64,000 bases of DNA, taken from the NCBI RefSeq assembly GCF_030056705.1, contig NZ_JASHIC010000031.1:31968-95967 (forward strand), written 5' to 3'. The DNA is from Flectobacillus longus. GTDB taxonomy: Bacteria > Bacteroidota > Bacteroidia > Cytophagales > Spirosomataceae. The notes beneath the pieces were generated by a model. The model worked only from the letters and a program-made list of their open reading frames with translations, made no database searches and had not been told where the DNA came from. The position numbers and the translations under genes were made by a program. Shown here in pieces: positions 43,133 to 53,856 of this stretch (its first letter is position 1; each line of letters begins with the position of its first letter).

Positions 43133-44536
43133 ATGAAACTAACAAAATATATCAGTATAGGATTGATCGCCTTGCTTTCGGCCTGTACTGTTGGCAAAAA
43201 ATACAGTCGCCCCGATGTGAGTATGCCTGAGCATTTCAGATACTCCATTTCGACTACTGCGGACTCTGTTCAGTTGCCTTGGAGAACTTTTTTTAAAGAA
43301 CCTCAATTGGTAGGTTTGATAGAAAAAGCCCTTGCCAAAAACAACGATGTATCTGTAGCGGTGTTGACTATACGCCAACTAGATTTGAATTACCAGCAAG
43401 CAAAGCTAGGCTTATACCCAAACCTTGATTTTAGTTTAGGCGCCAACCGTACTTGGCTTTCAAGAAACTCCCTAAACGGTTCATTGAGTGAGCAATTTTT
43501 GGGAACAGCCTATATGGATGATTACAGTGCTACATTGCGTTTGTCATGGGAGGCTGATATTTGGGGCAAAGTCAAAAATCATAAAGAGTCGAGTTTAGCT
43601 GAGTATTTTATGCAAAAGGAAAATCTTTCAGCGCTCAAAACTCGTTTGATTGCACAAGTAGCACAAGCCTATTTTAATCTTTTAACATTGGACGAACAGC
43701 TTGCTGTAGCTCAAAAAAATATTGCTTTGTCAGATACAGCCTTGAATATGATTCGTTTGCAATACCAGTCTGGACAAACATCCTCCTTGGCAGTAGAACA
43801 AGCTGAAGCACAGAAAAAGACCGCAGAATTACTGATTCCTGTCGCAAAACAAGCGATTTCGGCACAGGAAAACGCACTTAGCATTTTATGTGGAGAATAT
43901 CCTACTAGCATCGAACGAACCAAAAATATGCAAGAGGCGTTACCAACTGCCTTATTCAGCGAGGGAGTTCCAGCTAATTTGTTAAGTCGTCGCCCCGATG
44001 TAAAAGCCAGCGAATATGCTGTAGTTTCGGCCAATGCCAAGATGAATTTGGCAAACATAGCACTTTATCCTTCTATTAGTTTAAGTCCATCGATAGGTGC
44101 TAATTCTTTCAAAATGAATACTTGGTTTGATTTGCCAGGCTCATTGATCAAAAATTTGGGCGTTAATCTTACACAGCCCATTTTCAACAAAAAAGCCTTA
44201 CAAACTGCCTTTGAGGTATCTAGGATAGAGAGAGAAAAAGCTGTTTTAAACTTCAAACAGAGTTTACTTACCGCAGTGGGCGAAGTTTCGACAGCATTGA
44301 GCAGAGGCAGTGCTGCACAAGAACGCCTGGAATTGATTCAGTCAAAAAATAACTCGCTTTCCAAGGCAACTAAAGATGCTTTACTATTGTATAGAAATGG
44401 CATGGCAAGCTATTTGGAAGTGATTACGACGCTCAACAATTCATTACAAAATGAATTAGACGCCATCAGTGTTCGTAAAGAGCAATTTGATACTACCACA
44501 GAATTGTACCGTTCCTTAGGTGGTGGTGTAGAATAG
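43133..44536 (+). CDS. TolC/NodT-like outer-membrane efflux lipoprotein, system 2
   Basis: 467 aa. Lipoprotein signal MKLTKYISIGLIALLSACTV (LLSAC lipobox, Cys 18). Efflux-factor repeats: LIEKALAKNNDVSVAVLTIR...LGLYPNLDFSLG, LLSRRPDVKASEYAVVSANA, and YLEVITTLNNSLQNELDAIS, ending LYRSLGGGVE, the usual NodT-type end. It completes the second tripartite pump with the genes at 38658 and 39957. No strong terminator follows; the intergenic DNA carries two GACGTTGC-type palindromes. Confidence 0.94.
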   Translation: MKLTKYISIGLIALLSACTVGKKYSRPDVSMPEHFRYSISTTADSVQLPWRTFFKEPQLVGLIEKALAKNNDVSVAVLTIRQLDLNYQQAKLGLYPNLDFSLGANRTWLSRNSLNGSLSEQFLGTAYMDDYSATLRLSWEADIWGKVKNHKESSLAEYFMQKENLSALKTRLIAQVAQAYFNLLTLDEQLAVAQKNIALSDTALNMIRLQYQSGQTSSLAVEQAEAQKKTAELLIPVAKQAISAQENALSILCGEYPTSIERTKNMQEALPTALFSEGVPANLLSRRPDVKASEYAVVSANAKMNLANIALYPSISLSPSIGANSFKMNTWFDLPGSLIKNLGVNLTQPIFNKKALQTAFEVSRIEREKAVLNFKQSLLTAVGEVSTALSRGSAAQERLELIQSKNNSLSKATKDALLLYRNGMASYLEVITTLNNSLQNELDAISVRKEQFDTTTELYRSLGGGVE

Positions 44537-44608
44537 TTTTTAACTGAGTGAACAAGAACAAAGTGTTAAAGGCACAAAGTGATTTTCTAAAAATACCTAA
44601 CCCCTATT

Positions 44609-44634
44609 GTAGAGACGTTGCATGCAACGTCTAC
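44609..44634. repeat. GTAGAGACGTTGC palindrome, repeat family 3, copy 1
   Basis: GACGTTGCATGCAACGTC at 44614-44631 is a perfect 18-bp palindrome inside GTAGA...TAC. Related copies: 44698, 52785 with 52858, and degenerate ones at 3580 and 35859. Confidence 0.75.
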
Positions 44635-44697
44635 CAACTAATCATCAAAAGAGGGAATAATCCCTTAAAATATTACTTCTTACTACAAACCTATTGG

Positions 44698-44722
44698 GAG
44701 CCGTTGCGTGCAACGGCTCTAC
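44698..44722. repeat. GAGCCGTTGC palindrome, repeat family 3, copy 2
   Basis: GAGCCGTTGC-GT-GCAACGGCTC followed by TAC. Compared with copy 1 the arm reads CCGTTGC instead of ACGTTGC, with the matching change in the other arm, so pairing has been kept. Confidence 0.75.
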
Positions 44723-44786
44723 TTATATATTTTGTAAAAATTACTCAATTTTACTATTTTGGATTCTTATCTAAAATAATAATGTT

Positions 44787-45662
44787 ATGCTTCCTAAATC
44801 ATCTATTTATTACACGATAGTTCTCTTATTTTCAGTTTGTATATCGCCCGTTTTGGGGCAACAAAATGTACCTAAACTCTTCTTTTCAAGTACTGATGAA
44901 TTAGATTTTAAAACTGTAGAACGCCCCTTTAGTACCCAAGAAAAAGAGAATTTCCTACCCAAATTTGATTCAGGATACGATACATTACACTATAACAAGC
45001 AGGAGTCTAAAGAAGAATTTCTGACGGGTATTCATTTTCTAGAACTCAATGGAGATAATAGTATTGATGCTATTTATTATGGATATGGAGGTTATGAACC
45101 CAATATTACCATTTTCTTCTTACAAGAAAATGGTAAATTTATTGAGCAATCTAGACATTTGGAAAGTATTGCTTCTTTAGAGTTTGATGCAAAACATCAA
45201 CTTCAAAAACTAACCTTCTTAAATCTAGGCTGTTGCGGAGACTATATGGAGTTTAAAACTGAGTATATAGTAGACGCTAAGTTTAAGTTTAAACCTACTA
45301 AATCCAGTGCTAAAATGTCTGAAACGAAGTTTCCAACGCAGTATTTAGCTCAACCAATCAAGTTTGAAGTGATCAATGATGGTTATAGTCTGAGATATAA
45401 GCCACGAATTTATGATACCCCAACCACATTCCGTTCAAGTCCTTTGAAGGGAAATATATTAGGAACTTACGAAAGTAAAGCTCAGGGAATAGCATGGGCA
45501 GCATATACTGACCCGAGCGGCAGAACTTGGTGGTTTGTGGAAATGCAACCTACCAAAAAACTTAAAACGGAGTTTATGTACGACAATGATGGAGCTTATA
45601 TATCAACTCCCCACACTCATCTTGGTTGGATGAGTAGTCGATTTCTAAAAATATTAGACTAA
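44787..45662 (+). CDS. Secreted protein of unknown function with C-terminal SH3-like region
   Basis: 291 aa. Signal peptide MLPKSSIYYTIVLLFSVCIS ending VLGQ. The middle contains LELNGDNSIDAIYYGYGGYE, a repeat-like acidic motif of the kind seen in VCBS/FG-GAP calcium loops, and FLNLGCCGDYMEFKTEYIVD with a CC pair. The end (RSSPLKGNILGTYESKAQGI, AYTDPSGRTWWFVEM, HLGWMSSRFLKI) resembles a bacterial SH3 cell-wall-binding fold. The domain reading is tentative. It ends 6 bases before kptA on the same strand, so the two may be co-transcribed, although their roles differ. Confidence 0.65.
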   Translation: MLPKSSIYYTIVLLFSVCISPVLGQQNVPKLFFSSTDELDFKTVERPFSTQEKENFLPKFDSGYDTLHYNKQESKEEFLTGIHFLELNGDNSIDAIYYGYGGYEPNITIFFLQENGKFIEQSRHLESIASLEFDAKHQLQKLTFLNLGCCGDYMEFKTEYIVDAKFKFKPTKSSAKMSETKFPTQYLAQPIKFEVINDGYSLRYKPRIYDTPTTFRSSPLKGNILGTYESKAQGIAWAAYTDPSGRTWWFVEMQPTKKLKTEFMYDNDGAYISTPHTHLGWMSSRFLKILD

Positions 45663-45668
45663 TTCTAG

Positions 45669-46205
45669 ATGCCTAACTTAACACATATCAGTAAACTACT
45701 CAGTAAAATCCTTCGCCATCAGCCTGATTTAATAGATATCCAATTGGATGAAAATGGCTGGGTAGATGTATCTACTCTATTACAAAATCTGGCGAAACAC
45801 CAAACCTCCATTTCGTTCGAACAACTAAAGGAAGTGGTGGATACTAATAATAAAAAAAGGTTTTCCTTCAATGATGATTTCTCAAAAATCAGAGCTAATC
45901 AAGGACATTCTATAGAGATAGATTTGGCTTTACAGACACAAATTCCTCCTGATATTTTATATCATGGTACCGTTGAAAAAAATCTTACTTCGATTTTTGA
46001 AAAGGGTCTTTCAAAAATGAACCGACAGCATGTGCATCTAAGCGCTGATACCGAAACTGCTCAAAAAGTAGGTATGCGTCATGGAATGCCTATTATTTTA
46101 AAAATTGAAAGCAAAAAAATGTATGACCAAGGCTATGTTTTCTATCTTTCAGAAAATCATGTTTGGCTAATAGACAGCGTTCCTAGTGAGTTTATTCAGT
46201 TATAA
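45669..46205 (+). CDS. kptA: RNA 2'-phosphotransferase (KptA/Tpt1 family)
   Basis: 178 aa, the usual length. N-terminal winged helix (HISKLLSKILRHQPDLIDIQ, LDENGWVDVSTLLQNL, KRFSFNDDFSKIRANQGHS) then the ADP-ribosyltransferase-like half (DILYHGTVEKNLTSIFEKGL, RQHVHLSADTETAQKVG, VFYLSENHVWLIDSVP). The RNA-binding/NAD motifs LRHxP, RANQGHS, HGT and HVHLS are all present. It removes a splice-junction-type 2'-phosphate from RNA using NAD+, giving ADP-ribose 1'',2''-cyclic phosphate. In bacteria its natural substrate is unclear; RNA repair or RNA-capping roles have been proposed. No RNA ligase adjoins it. Confidence 0.95.
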   Translation: MPNLTHISKLLSKILRHQPDLIDIQLDENGWVDVSTLLQNLAKHQTSISFEQLKEVVDTNNKKRFSFNDDFSKIRANQGHSIEIDLALQTQIPPDILYHGTVEKNLTSIFEKGLSKMNRQHVHLSADTETAQKVGMRHGMPIILKIESKKMYDQGYVFYLSENHVWLIDSVPSEFIQL

Positions 46206-46226
46206 GTAGACAATAAAGATTTAATG

Positions 46227-46330
46227 ATAGGCTTTCAGCAGCCAGCTATGGGCATTCCGCAAAATATTTTGAAACTTTTAGCCTACTGTATATTGCTTAA
46301 TGCCTACGGCTTACAACCTAAAGCGTATTT
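46227..46330. repeat. Intergenic imperfect palindromic repeat, family 1, copy f
   Basis: TAGGCTTTCAGCAGCCAGCT, GCAAAATATTTTGAAACTTT, TAGCCTACTGTATATTGCTT, then AATGCCTACGGCTTACAACC and TAAAGCG, ending immediately before the ATG at 46331. The right arm is well kept; the left is divergent and the usual central TTTCTCATGAA is lost. The ribosome-binding area of the next gene is therefore repeat DNA. Confidence 0.65.
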
Positions 46331-46870
46331 ATGAAAACACAAAATTCAGTTTACATTGCTCAAAGTCTCGATGGTTATATCGCCGATAAACATGGAGGTA
46401 TCGCTTGGCTTGATTCAGTTCCTAATCCTGAGGGCGACGATATGGGTTATTTTGATTTCGCTAATCGCATGGATGCGCTAGTAATGGGGCGTGTTACTTT
46501 CGAAACAGTCTGTGGCTTTGACTGCGATTGGCCCTACACCAAACCCGTATTTGTATTGAGTAATACCCTTTCCGAAATTCCAGAAGCTTATTTAGGGAAA
46601 GCATTTCTTGTCAAAGGAACACTAACCGAGATATTAGCTCAAATTAATGAGAAGGGCTACTCTCGACTTTATATTGATGGAGGAAAAACTATTCAACATT
46701 TTTTGAAAGAAGACCTTATCGATGAAATGGTTATTACGACTTTTCCCTTATTACTCGGAGGAGGATACTCTCTTTTTGGTGATCTTCATGAAACCTTGAC
46801 CTTTGAACTGACCTCTTCTCGCATCTGTTTAGGGAGTTTGGTTCAATCTCATTTTATTAGAAAAAGATAA
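46331..46870 (+). CDS. Dihydrofolate-reductase-like protein (RibD C-terminal family)
   Basis: 179 aa. RibD_C/DHFR-like fold: VYIAQSLDGYIADKHGGIAW at the N-terminus, FANRMDALVMGRVTFETV, KPVFVLSNTL, YSRLYIDGGKTIQHFLKEDL and EMVITTFPLLLGGGYSLFGD. Stand-alone members of this family are putative NADPH-dependent reductases with unknown substrate, unlike folate DHFR itself. Start ATG abuts a family-1 repeat with no Shine-Dalgarno sequence. Transcribed alone. Confidence 0.92.
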   Translation: MKTQNSVYIAQSLDGYIADKHGGIAWLDSVPNPEGDDMGYFDFANRMDALVMGRVTFETVCGFDCDWPYTKPVFVLSNTLSEIPEAYLGKAFLVKGTLTEILAQINEKGYSRLYIDGGKTIQHFLKEDLIDEMVITTFPLLLGGGYSLFGDLHETLTFELTSSRICLGSLVQSHFIRKR

Positions 46871-49484
<2,614 letters not shown>

Positions 49485-49515
49485 TGATTGACTAGATTAT
49501 TAAGTTGGTGAATAA

Positions 49516-49546
49516 AACCCGACGGTCGCTTGACTGTCGGGTTTTT
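49516..49546 (+). terminator. katG terminator
   Basis: AAACCCGAC-GTC / GAC-GTCGGGTTT hairpin (CCCGAC at 49518-49523, GTCGGG at 49536-49541) followed by a T5 run. It lies 31 bases after the katG stop. Confidence 0.9.
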
Positions 49547-49737
49547 GTTTTTGGTAAAACTCCCTCCTATTTTTCCCCAGTTTATCCTGCCAAATCCCCA
49601 ATCTGTCGGAAAGGTTTTCTAAAAACTTAGTGTTTTGATTTGTTTTGAATCAGAAATCAAACAAAATCTTGTTCAACAATTCACTAAATTTAACGTAGCG
49701 TTCTTTGCCATTACAAAGGATATGCACTCTGATAATC

Positions 49738-51900
49738 ATGAATAATAAACCGACTTTTGAAAAAACTTTTGAAGCTGATTCTATCAATCTTCTAGACTTG
49801 CAAAACTTTACTGGTGACCTCGAATTGATTGCGCATGACGAGAATACCATTAAGGTAGAAATCTATGCGAGTGTCAGAAGTATTTTTACTTTTTATATCT
49901 ACAGTGATCCTCTCTTGGAATTTGACTTTGATACGCATGATTTGCGTTTTGAACAATCGGGCGATACTTTCAGTATTTACGCTAAACCACGATACTTTAA
50001 TATGTTCAACTGGTTTAATTTTCAAAGTACTTCTTTTCGAATCTATATTCCCACTCGTTTGAGTTCCCAAACCAAAACATTCGGAGGAGATGTCTCGCTG
50101 AAAGGTATTGGAGGTAATCACTTTTTTGAAACTTGGGGTGGAAAAATTTTGGCACAAAACACCGTTGGTAACCTCAAAGGAAAAACGATGGGTGGCAAAA
50201 TCGAGCTTATTTCTTGCCAAGGAAACATCTACGTATCGACGATGGGCGGCAATATTTTTGTGGCAAATAACCAAGCTGATATTCGTTTGGATACGAAAGG
50301 TGGCAATATGCTCGTCCAAAATCATAAGGGTTCTATTAATGGTTCGAGCTGGGGTGGTAAAATAGAAGCTTTTGGCGTAGAGGGTTCTTTCGAATGTCAT
50401 ACCTTGGGTGGTAATATTCGTCTGAATGATATTCATGGAAATATTGGCGTAAGTACCAAAGGAGGTAATATTTTCGCTGATATTCAATCGTTACATCAAT
50501 ACGCTTGGTTTGATACTTCGGGGGGAAATATTAAAATCACCATGCCTCTCAACCAACCCATGAATTTGGATGTTTCGGGAAGTCGTATTCAGTTACCACC
50601 TCTTACCGATTTTAAGGGTTTGATGACCAATGACACCATTCATGGTACTATCCTTGGAGGCGGACCAACGGTAAGCGTCAAAACCTTGGGAGGTAAAATC
50701 AAGATTCGTGAAAACAATCAACCATACGAGCCAATCCGACCAACTGACACTACTGTTAAAGATGCCCATAAAACTAACATCAACCTCGAAAAAAAGCCTG
50801 TAGATAGCCCAAAAGCTACTTTTTCAACACCCGTTAACCACTTTGACATGGTAGACAAACCTAAACCGTTTAGTCTAAAACCACCTTATGACCTTGGGTC
50901 AAGTATCATTTTTTGTTTGCTTGTCGGTTATGGCATTACGAGTATTGCTTATTTTACTTTAGAAATTTTAGGTAAATGGCAAATTGATTTTTCAGCTATT
51001 CAACCAGATATGGTGCTATTGACCACAGCGGCTGGACTTTCGGCGACCTTGGCTTGTTACATTTTTTTGACATTCATCGAGCCCAAAATTCCGCTCGATG
51101 AAGTCAAGTTTTTACCCCTGATGGGCTGTGCATTTGCTTCTTCCGCAATTATTGAATGGAGTATTTTACAAACTAACGTTTGGGCGTTTAGTGTACCTAT
51201 GGCTATGTATTTTTATTTGGTATTACCTGCTTTTACTAGTTGGGTATTTTTATTTTATTGGCTTCAGCATCGTAATATCAACCGTAAAATTTCTGAAAAA
51301 GAATATCAATTACTCAACTTAGAAAAGCTCAAATCAAAAGCTCAACTAGATGCCTTGGAAGCCAAAATCAATCCTCATTTTTTGTACAATGCCTTAAACA
51401 GTATTGCAGGGTTAATTCATGAACAACCGAATCAAGCCGAAGAAATGACCATACAATTATCAAAGCTTTTTAGATATACGACGGGTCGAACCGAAGAAAG
51501 CTTTCATTCACTTTTTGATGAACTCGAAATTATCAGGGCGTATTTGAGTATCGAAGAAGTACGTTTTGGTCACCGTCTCTCCTACACTATCGCTTGTGAT
51601 GAAAGTTTGTATTCTCAACAAATTCCTCGATTTTTACTACAACCCTTGGTCGAAAATGCCATTAAACATGGTATTTCAAAAATAGCCGAGAAAGGTATTA
51701 TCGAAGTCAACATTAAACAAGACAATGACTTGCTAACCATTCAGATTCAAGATAATGGACCCGATTTTGCAGAAACCTTAGGCGGTGGTTTTGGCTTGAG
51801 AAGTGTTAAGGAAAAACTTAAATTGCTTTATGGCAATAAGGCTTCTTTGGAACTAAAAAACAACCCCAAAATCATCGAAATTCTTATCATGAATCGATAA
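49738..51900 (+). CDS. LytS-type histidine kinase with N-terminal cytoplasmic beta-solenoid (DUF4097-like)
   Basis: 720 aa from ATG 49738 (MNNKPTFEKTFEADS); the 11 residues of the longer frame are not needed. No signal peptide. Residues about 95-330 form a repetitive beta-solenoid with a period near 20 and a GG[KN]I core (TWGGKILAQ, TMGGKIELI, TMGGNIFVA, TKGGNMLVQ, SWGGKIEAF, TLGGNIRLN, TKGGNIFAD, SGGNIKITM), like DUF4097/adhesin-type repeats. Four TM helices follow (about 385-520), then a coiled linker and the His_kinase box with H547 (KINPHFLYNALNSIAGLI), LVENAIKHG and GFGLRSVKEKL. With four TM helices both the solenoid and the kinase should be cytoplasmic. Its LytTR partner lies 129 bases downstream. 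Confidence 0.9.
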   Translation: MNNKPTFEKTFEADSINLLDLQNFTGDLELIAHDENTIKVEIYASVRSIFTFYIYSDPLLEFDFDTHDLRFEQSGDTFSIYAKPRYFNMFNWFNFQSTSFRIYIPTRLSSQTKTFGGDVSLKGIGGNHFFETWGGKILAQNTVGNLKGKTMGGKIELISCQGNIYVSTMGGNIFVANNQADIRLDTKGGNMLVQNHKGSINGSSWGGKIEAFGVEGSFECHTLGGNIRLNDIHGNIGVSTKGGNIFADIQSLHQYAWFDTSGGNIKITMPLNQPMNLDVSGSRIQLPPLTDFKGLMTNDTIHGTILGGGPTVSVKTLGGKIKIRENNQPYEPIRPTDTTVKDAHKTNINLEKKPVDSPKATFSTPVNHFDMVDKPKPFSLKPPYDLGSSIIFCLLVGYGITSIAYFTLEILGKWQIDFSAIQPDMVLLTTAAGLSATLACYIFLTFIEPKIPLDEVKFLPLMGCAFASSAIIEWSILQTNVWAFSVPMAMYFYLVLPAFTSWVFLFYWLQHRNINRKISEKEYQLLNLEKLKSKAQLDALEAKINPHFLYNALNSIAGLIHEQPNQAEEMTIQLSKLFRYTTGRTEESFHSLFDELEIIRAYLSIEEVRFGHRLSYTIACDESLYSQQIPRFLLQPLVENAIKHGISKIAEKGIIEVNIKQDNDLLTIQIQDNGPDFAETLGGGFGLRSVKEKLKLLYGNKASLELKNNPKIIEILIMNR

Positions 51901-51910
51901 GCAATATCTT

Positions 51911-51994
51911 GCTTTAGGCTCTAAGCATTAGGCAAAAAAGCTTCAATAAATTCATGAGAAATATTTTGCCGAGAGCCAATAGTTGAATTTTATT
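51911..51994. repeat. Intergenic imperfect palindromic repeat, family 1, copy g
   Basis: CTTTAGGCTCTAAGCATTAG, GGCAAAAAAGCTTCAATAAA, central TTCATGAGAAATATTTT, and GCCGAGAGCCAATAGTTGAA: the reverse complement of copy a in its second half. A heptamer run (TTCACAACTCATCATTCAGC) follows at 52000-52019. Both lie between the kinase and its regulator. Confidence 0.75.
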
Positions 51995-52029
51995 TTACAT
52001 TCACAACTCATCATTCAGCATTAATACTT

Positions 52030-52788
52030 ATGCCATACAAAACTATTGTAATCGACGATGAACCCATTTCGATTAATCGTATCAAAAGATTATTGAAAGA
52101 ATATGACGATACCTTTGAAATCATTGGCGAAGCACTCAACGGACAAGAAGGGCTGGAAATGATAGAAGACCTCAGACCAGATTTGATATTTTTAGATATT
52201 GAAATGCCTATTTTGACTGGTTTTGAAATGCTCGAAAGACTTACTTTCATGCCGATTGTGATTTTTGTGACAGCTTATGATCAATTTGCGATTAAGGCAT
52301 TTGAGGAAAACTCCATTGATTATTTATTAAAACCCATCGAAAAATCTCGCTTAGATAAAGCCGTACAAAAGCTTCAGAAATTTACCGAAAACCAAGCTCT
52401 AAAAATCTCAGTAGATAGTTTACAAAGTTTGACAGAACTTCTCAAACCTAAGAAAGAAATACATTCTATTTCGGTAAAACAAGGCGATAAAATTTTGATT
52501 ATTGCTTTACAGGATATAGCTTTTTTTCAAGCAGATGACAAGTATGTATTTTTGCATACCCTTGATAATAAACAATTTATCACCAATTATACGATAAGTA
52601 ATTTATCAGAAAAGCTTCCAAGTAATTTTATTCGCATAAGTCGTTCGAGTATCGTTAATGGCAATCAAATCAGGGAATTAGAAAAACACTTTAGTGGAAA
52701 ATATCTCGTTGCCCTCAACGACAGCAAGCGTACCAAAATAGAGACAGGTATCTCCTATCATGATAATCTCAAAAGGTTTTCATTGTAG
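52030..52788 (+). CDS. LytTR-family response regulator, partner of the solenoid kinase
   Basis: 252 aa. Receiver with VIDDEPISINRIKRLL, an Asp phosphoacceptor in LIFLDIEMPILTGFEM and the KP loop YLLKPIEKSRLDKA; LytTR domain with ISVKQGDKILIIALQDIAFF, DDKYVFLHTLDNKQFITNYT and FIRISRSSIVNGNQIRELEK. Same strand as the kinase. The stop codon lies inside the first family-3 palindrome (52785-52810). Targets unknown. Confidence 0.94.
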   Translation: MPYKTIVIDDEPISINRIKRLLKEYDDTFEIIGEALNGQEGLEMIEDLRPDLIFLDIEMPILTGFEMLERLTFMPIVIFVTAYDQFAIKAFEENSIDYLLKPIEKSRLDKAVQKLQKFTENQALKISVDSLQSLTELLKPKKEIHSISVKQGDKILIIALQDIAFFQADDKYVFLHTLDNKQFITNYTISNLSEKLPSNFIRISRSSIVNGNQIRELEKHFSGKYLVALNDSKRTKIETGISYHDNLKRFSL

Positions 52789-52870
52789 AGACGTTGCAAG
52801 CAACGTCTCCAGCAAAAGATTTGGATATCATATAAATATTGTGTGAAGGGATTACACGCAACGTCTCTAC
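52785..52870. repeat. GTAGAGACGTTGC repeat family 3, copy 3 with an inverted distal half
   Basis: GTAGAGACGTTGC-AA-GCAACGTCTC (52785-52808) is followed 50 bases later by GCAACGTCTCTAC (52858-52870), the complement of the first arm. The element runs into the last codon of the leftward sterol-desaturase gene (stop at 52867) and contains the stop codon of the response regulator, so it spans the junction of two convergent genes. Confidence 0.75.
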
Positions 52871-53856
52871 GGTTTTTGTGTGGCGAAATATTCTTTTTTG
52901 ACAACAGATGCCGTTTTGTGATCGCCAGAATGGTGCCAGCCTGGAGGCATAAAGATATATAGTACTTTATCTTTCATGGTCGGTGCATGATATACGTCCT
53001 TGGCCAATAGGATAATTTCACCAAAATAGGCATCCCAAAAATCTCCTGATTTCATTGGTCTAGTAATACCATATTCGATTTCCTCCTCATGCTTTTCGTC
53101 TTGTAAAGTACCGAATACCTTGTCCCAAATATTGAGCAGATTACAAAAGTTGGTATCCATATACAAAGGGTTACGAGCATGATGTACACGATGGTGTGAT
53201 GGTGTCAAAATAATTTTGTTTAAGAATCCCAAACGAGCATCTTTCACCAAGTTTTCACCAATATGAATAAAAGCACCCCATGTTCCATCAACAAACATAA
53301 TCAGAAACAACAACGGAGGATTGACTCCCATCAATATACAAATTGTAGTACGAATAATATCAGCATAAGGGCCTTCCAAGAAGAAGTGTGCATAAGTAAT
53401 GGATAGATTCATTGACTCAGAAGCATGATGCGTTGAATGCAAACACCAAAATAAACGCACCTTATGACCCAAATAGTGGTACACAAAATGGGCAAATTCC
53501 CAGACCACATAGCCGTAAATAAACCAATACCAAGTAAACTCTGATTTGAAAATTGCATACGGTTCAAACAGACCGATACAAATACCCACCATACCAATGG
53601 AGATAAATCTTGATACGACACGATTGAAGATATAAGTAAAAAAAGCGATTTTATATTGTGTAAAACTCAAACGTTGAAAAAAGAATGCTCGAATTAGCTC
53701 GATTACCAGCAATACTGGAATAAGTGGCGCAAGTGCTTTTCCGATTCCATCTTGGGTTAAAAGGGCTTTGTAGTTATCTGTCTGAATAATTTCAATGAGG
53801 CCTCCAAAGCTAAAAAAGCCTACAATTTCATGATACAAGGTTTCTAAGATTTCCAT
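52867..53856 (-). CDS. Sterol desaturase / fatty acid hydroxylase family membrane di-iron enzyme
   Basis: 329 aa from ATG 53856 (MEILETLYHEIVGFF); the longer frame is unneeded. At least four hydrophobic segments. The metal-binding histidine clusters are complete: H123-FVY-H127 (HxxxH), H140-ST-H143-H144 (HxxHH) and H221-H222-RV-H225-H226. These enzymes use O2 and a di-iron centre in the membrane to hydroxylate or desaturate lipids; bacterial members act on fatty acids, hopanoids, carotenoids or ether lipids, and the substrate here is not evident. Unlinked to its neighbours. Confidence 0.93.
   Translation of the reverse strand: MEILETLYHEIVGFFSFGGLIEIIQTDNYKALLTQDGIGKALAPLIPVLLVIELIRAFFFQRLSFTQYKIAFFTYIFNRVVSRFISIGMVGICIGLFEPYAIFKSEFTWYWFIYGYVVWEFAHFVYHYLGHKVRLFWCLHSTHHASESMNLSITYAHFFLEGPYADIIRTTICILMGVNPPLLFLIMFVDGTWGAFIHIGENLVKDARLGFLNKIILTPSHHRVHHARNPLYMDTNFCNLLNIWDKVFGTLQDEKHEEEIEYGITRPMKSGDFWDAYFGEIILLAKDVYHAPTMKDKVLYIFMPPGWHHSGDHKTASVVKKEYFATQKP

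Noticed and set aside
49792..50487. 231-codon minus-strand frame under the solenoid repeats
   Set aside because: It mirrors the repetitive GG[KN]I coding sequence and has no domain or signal of its own.
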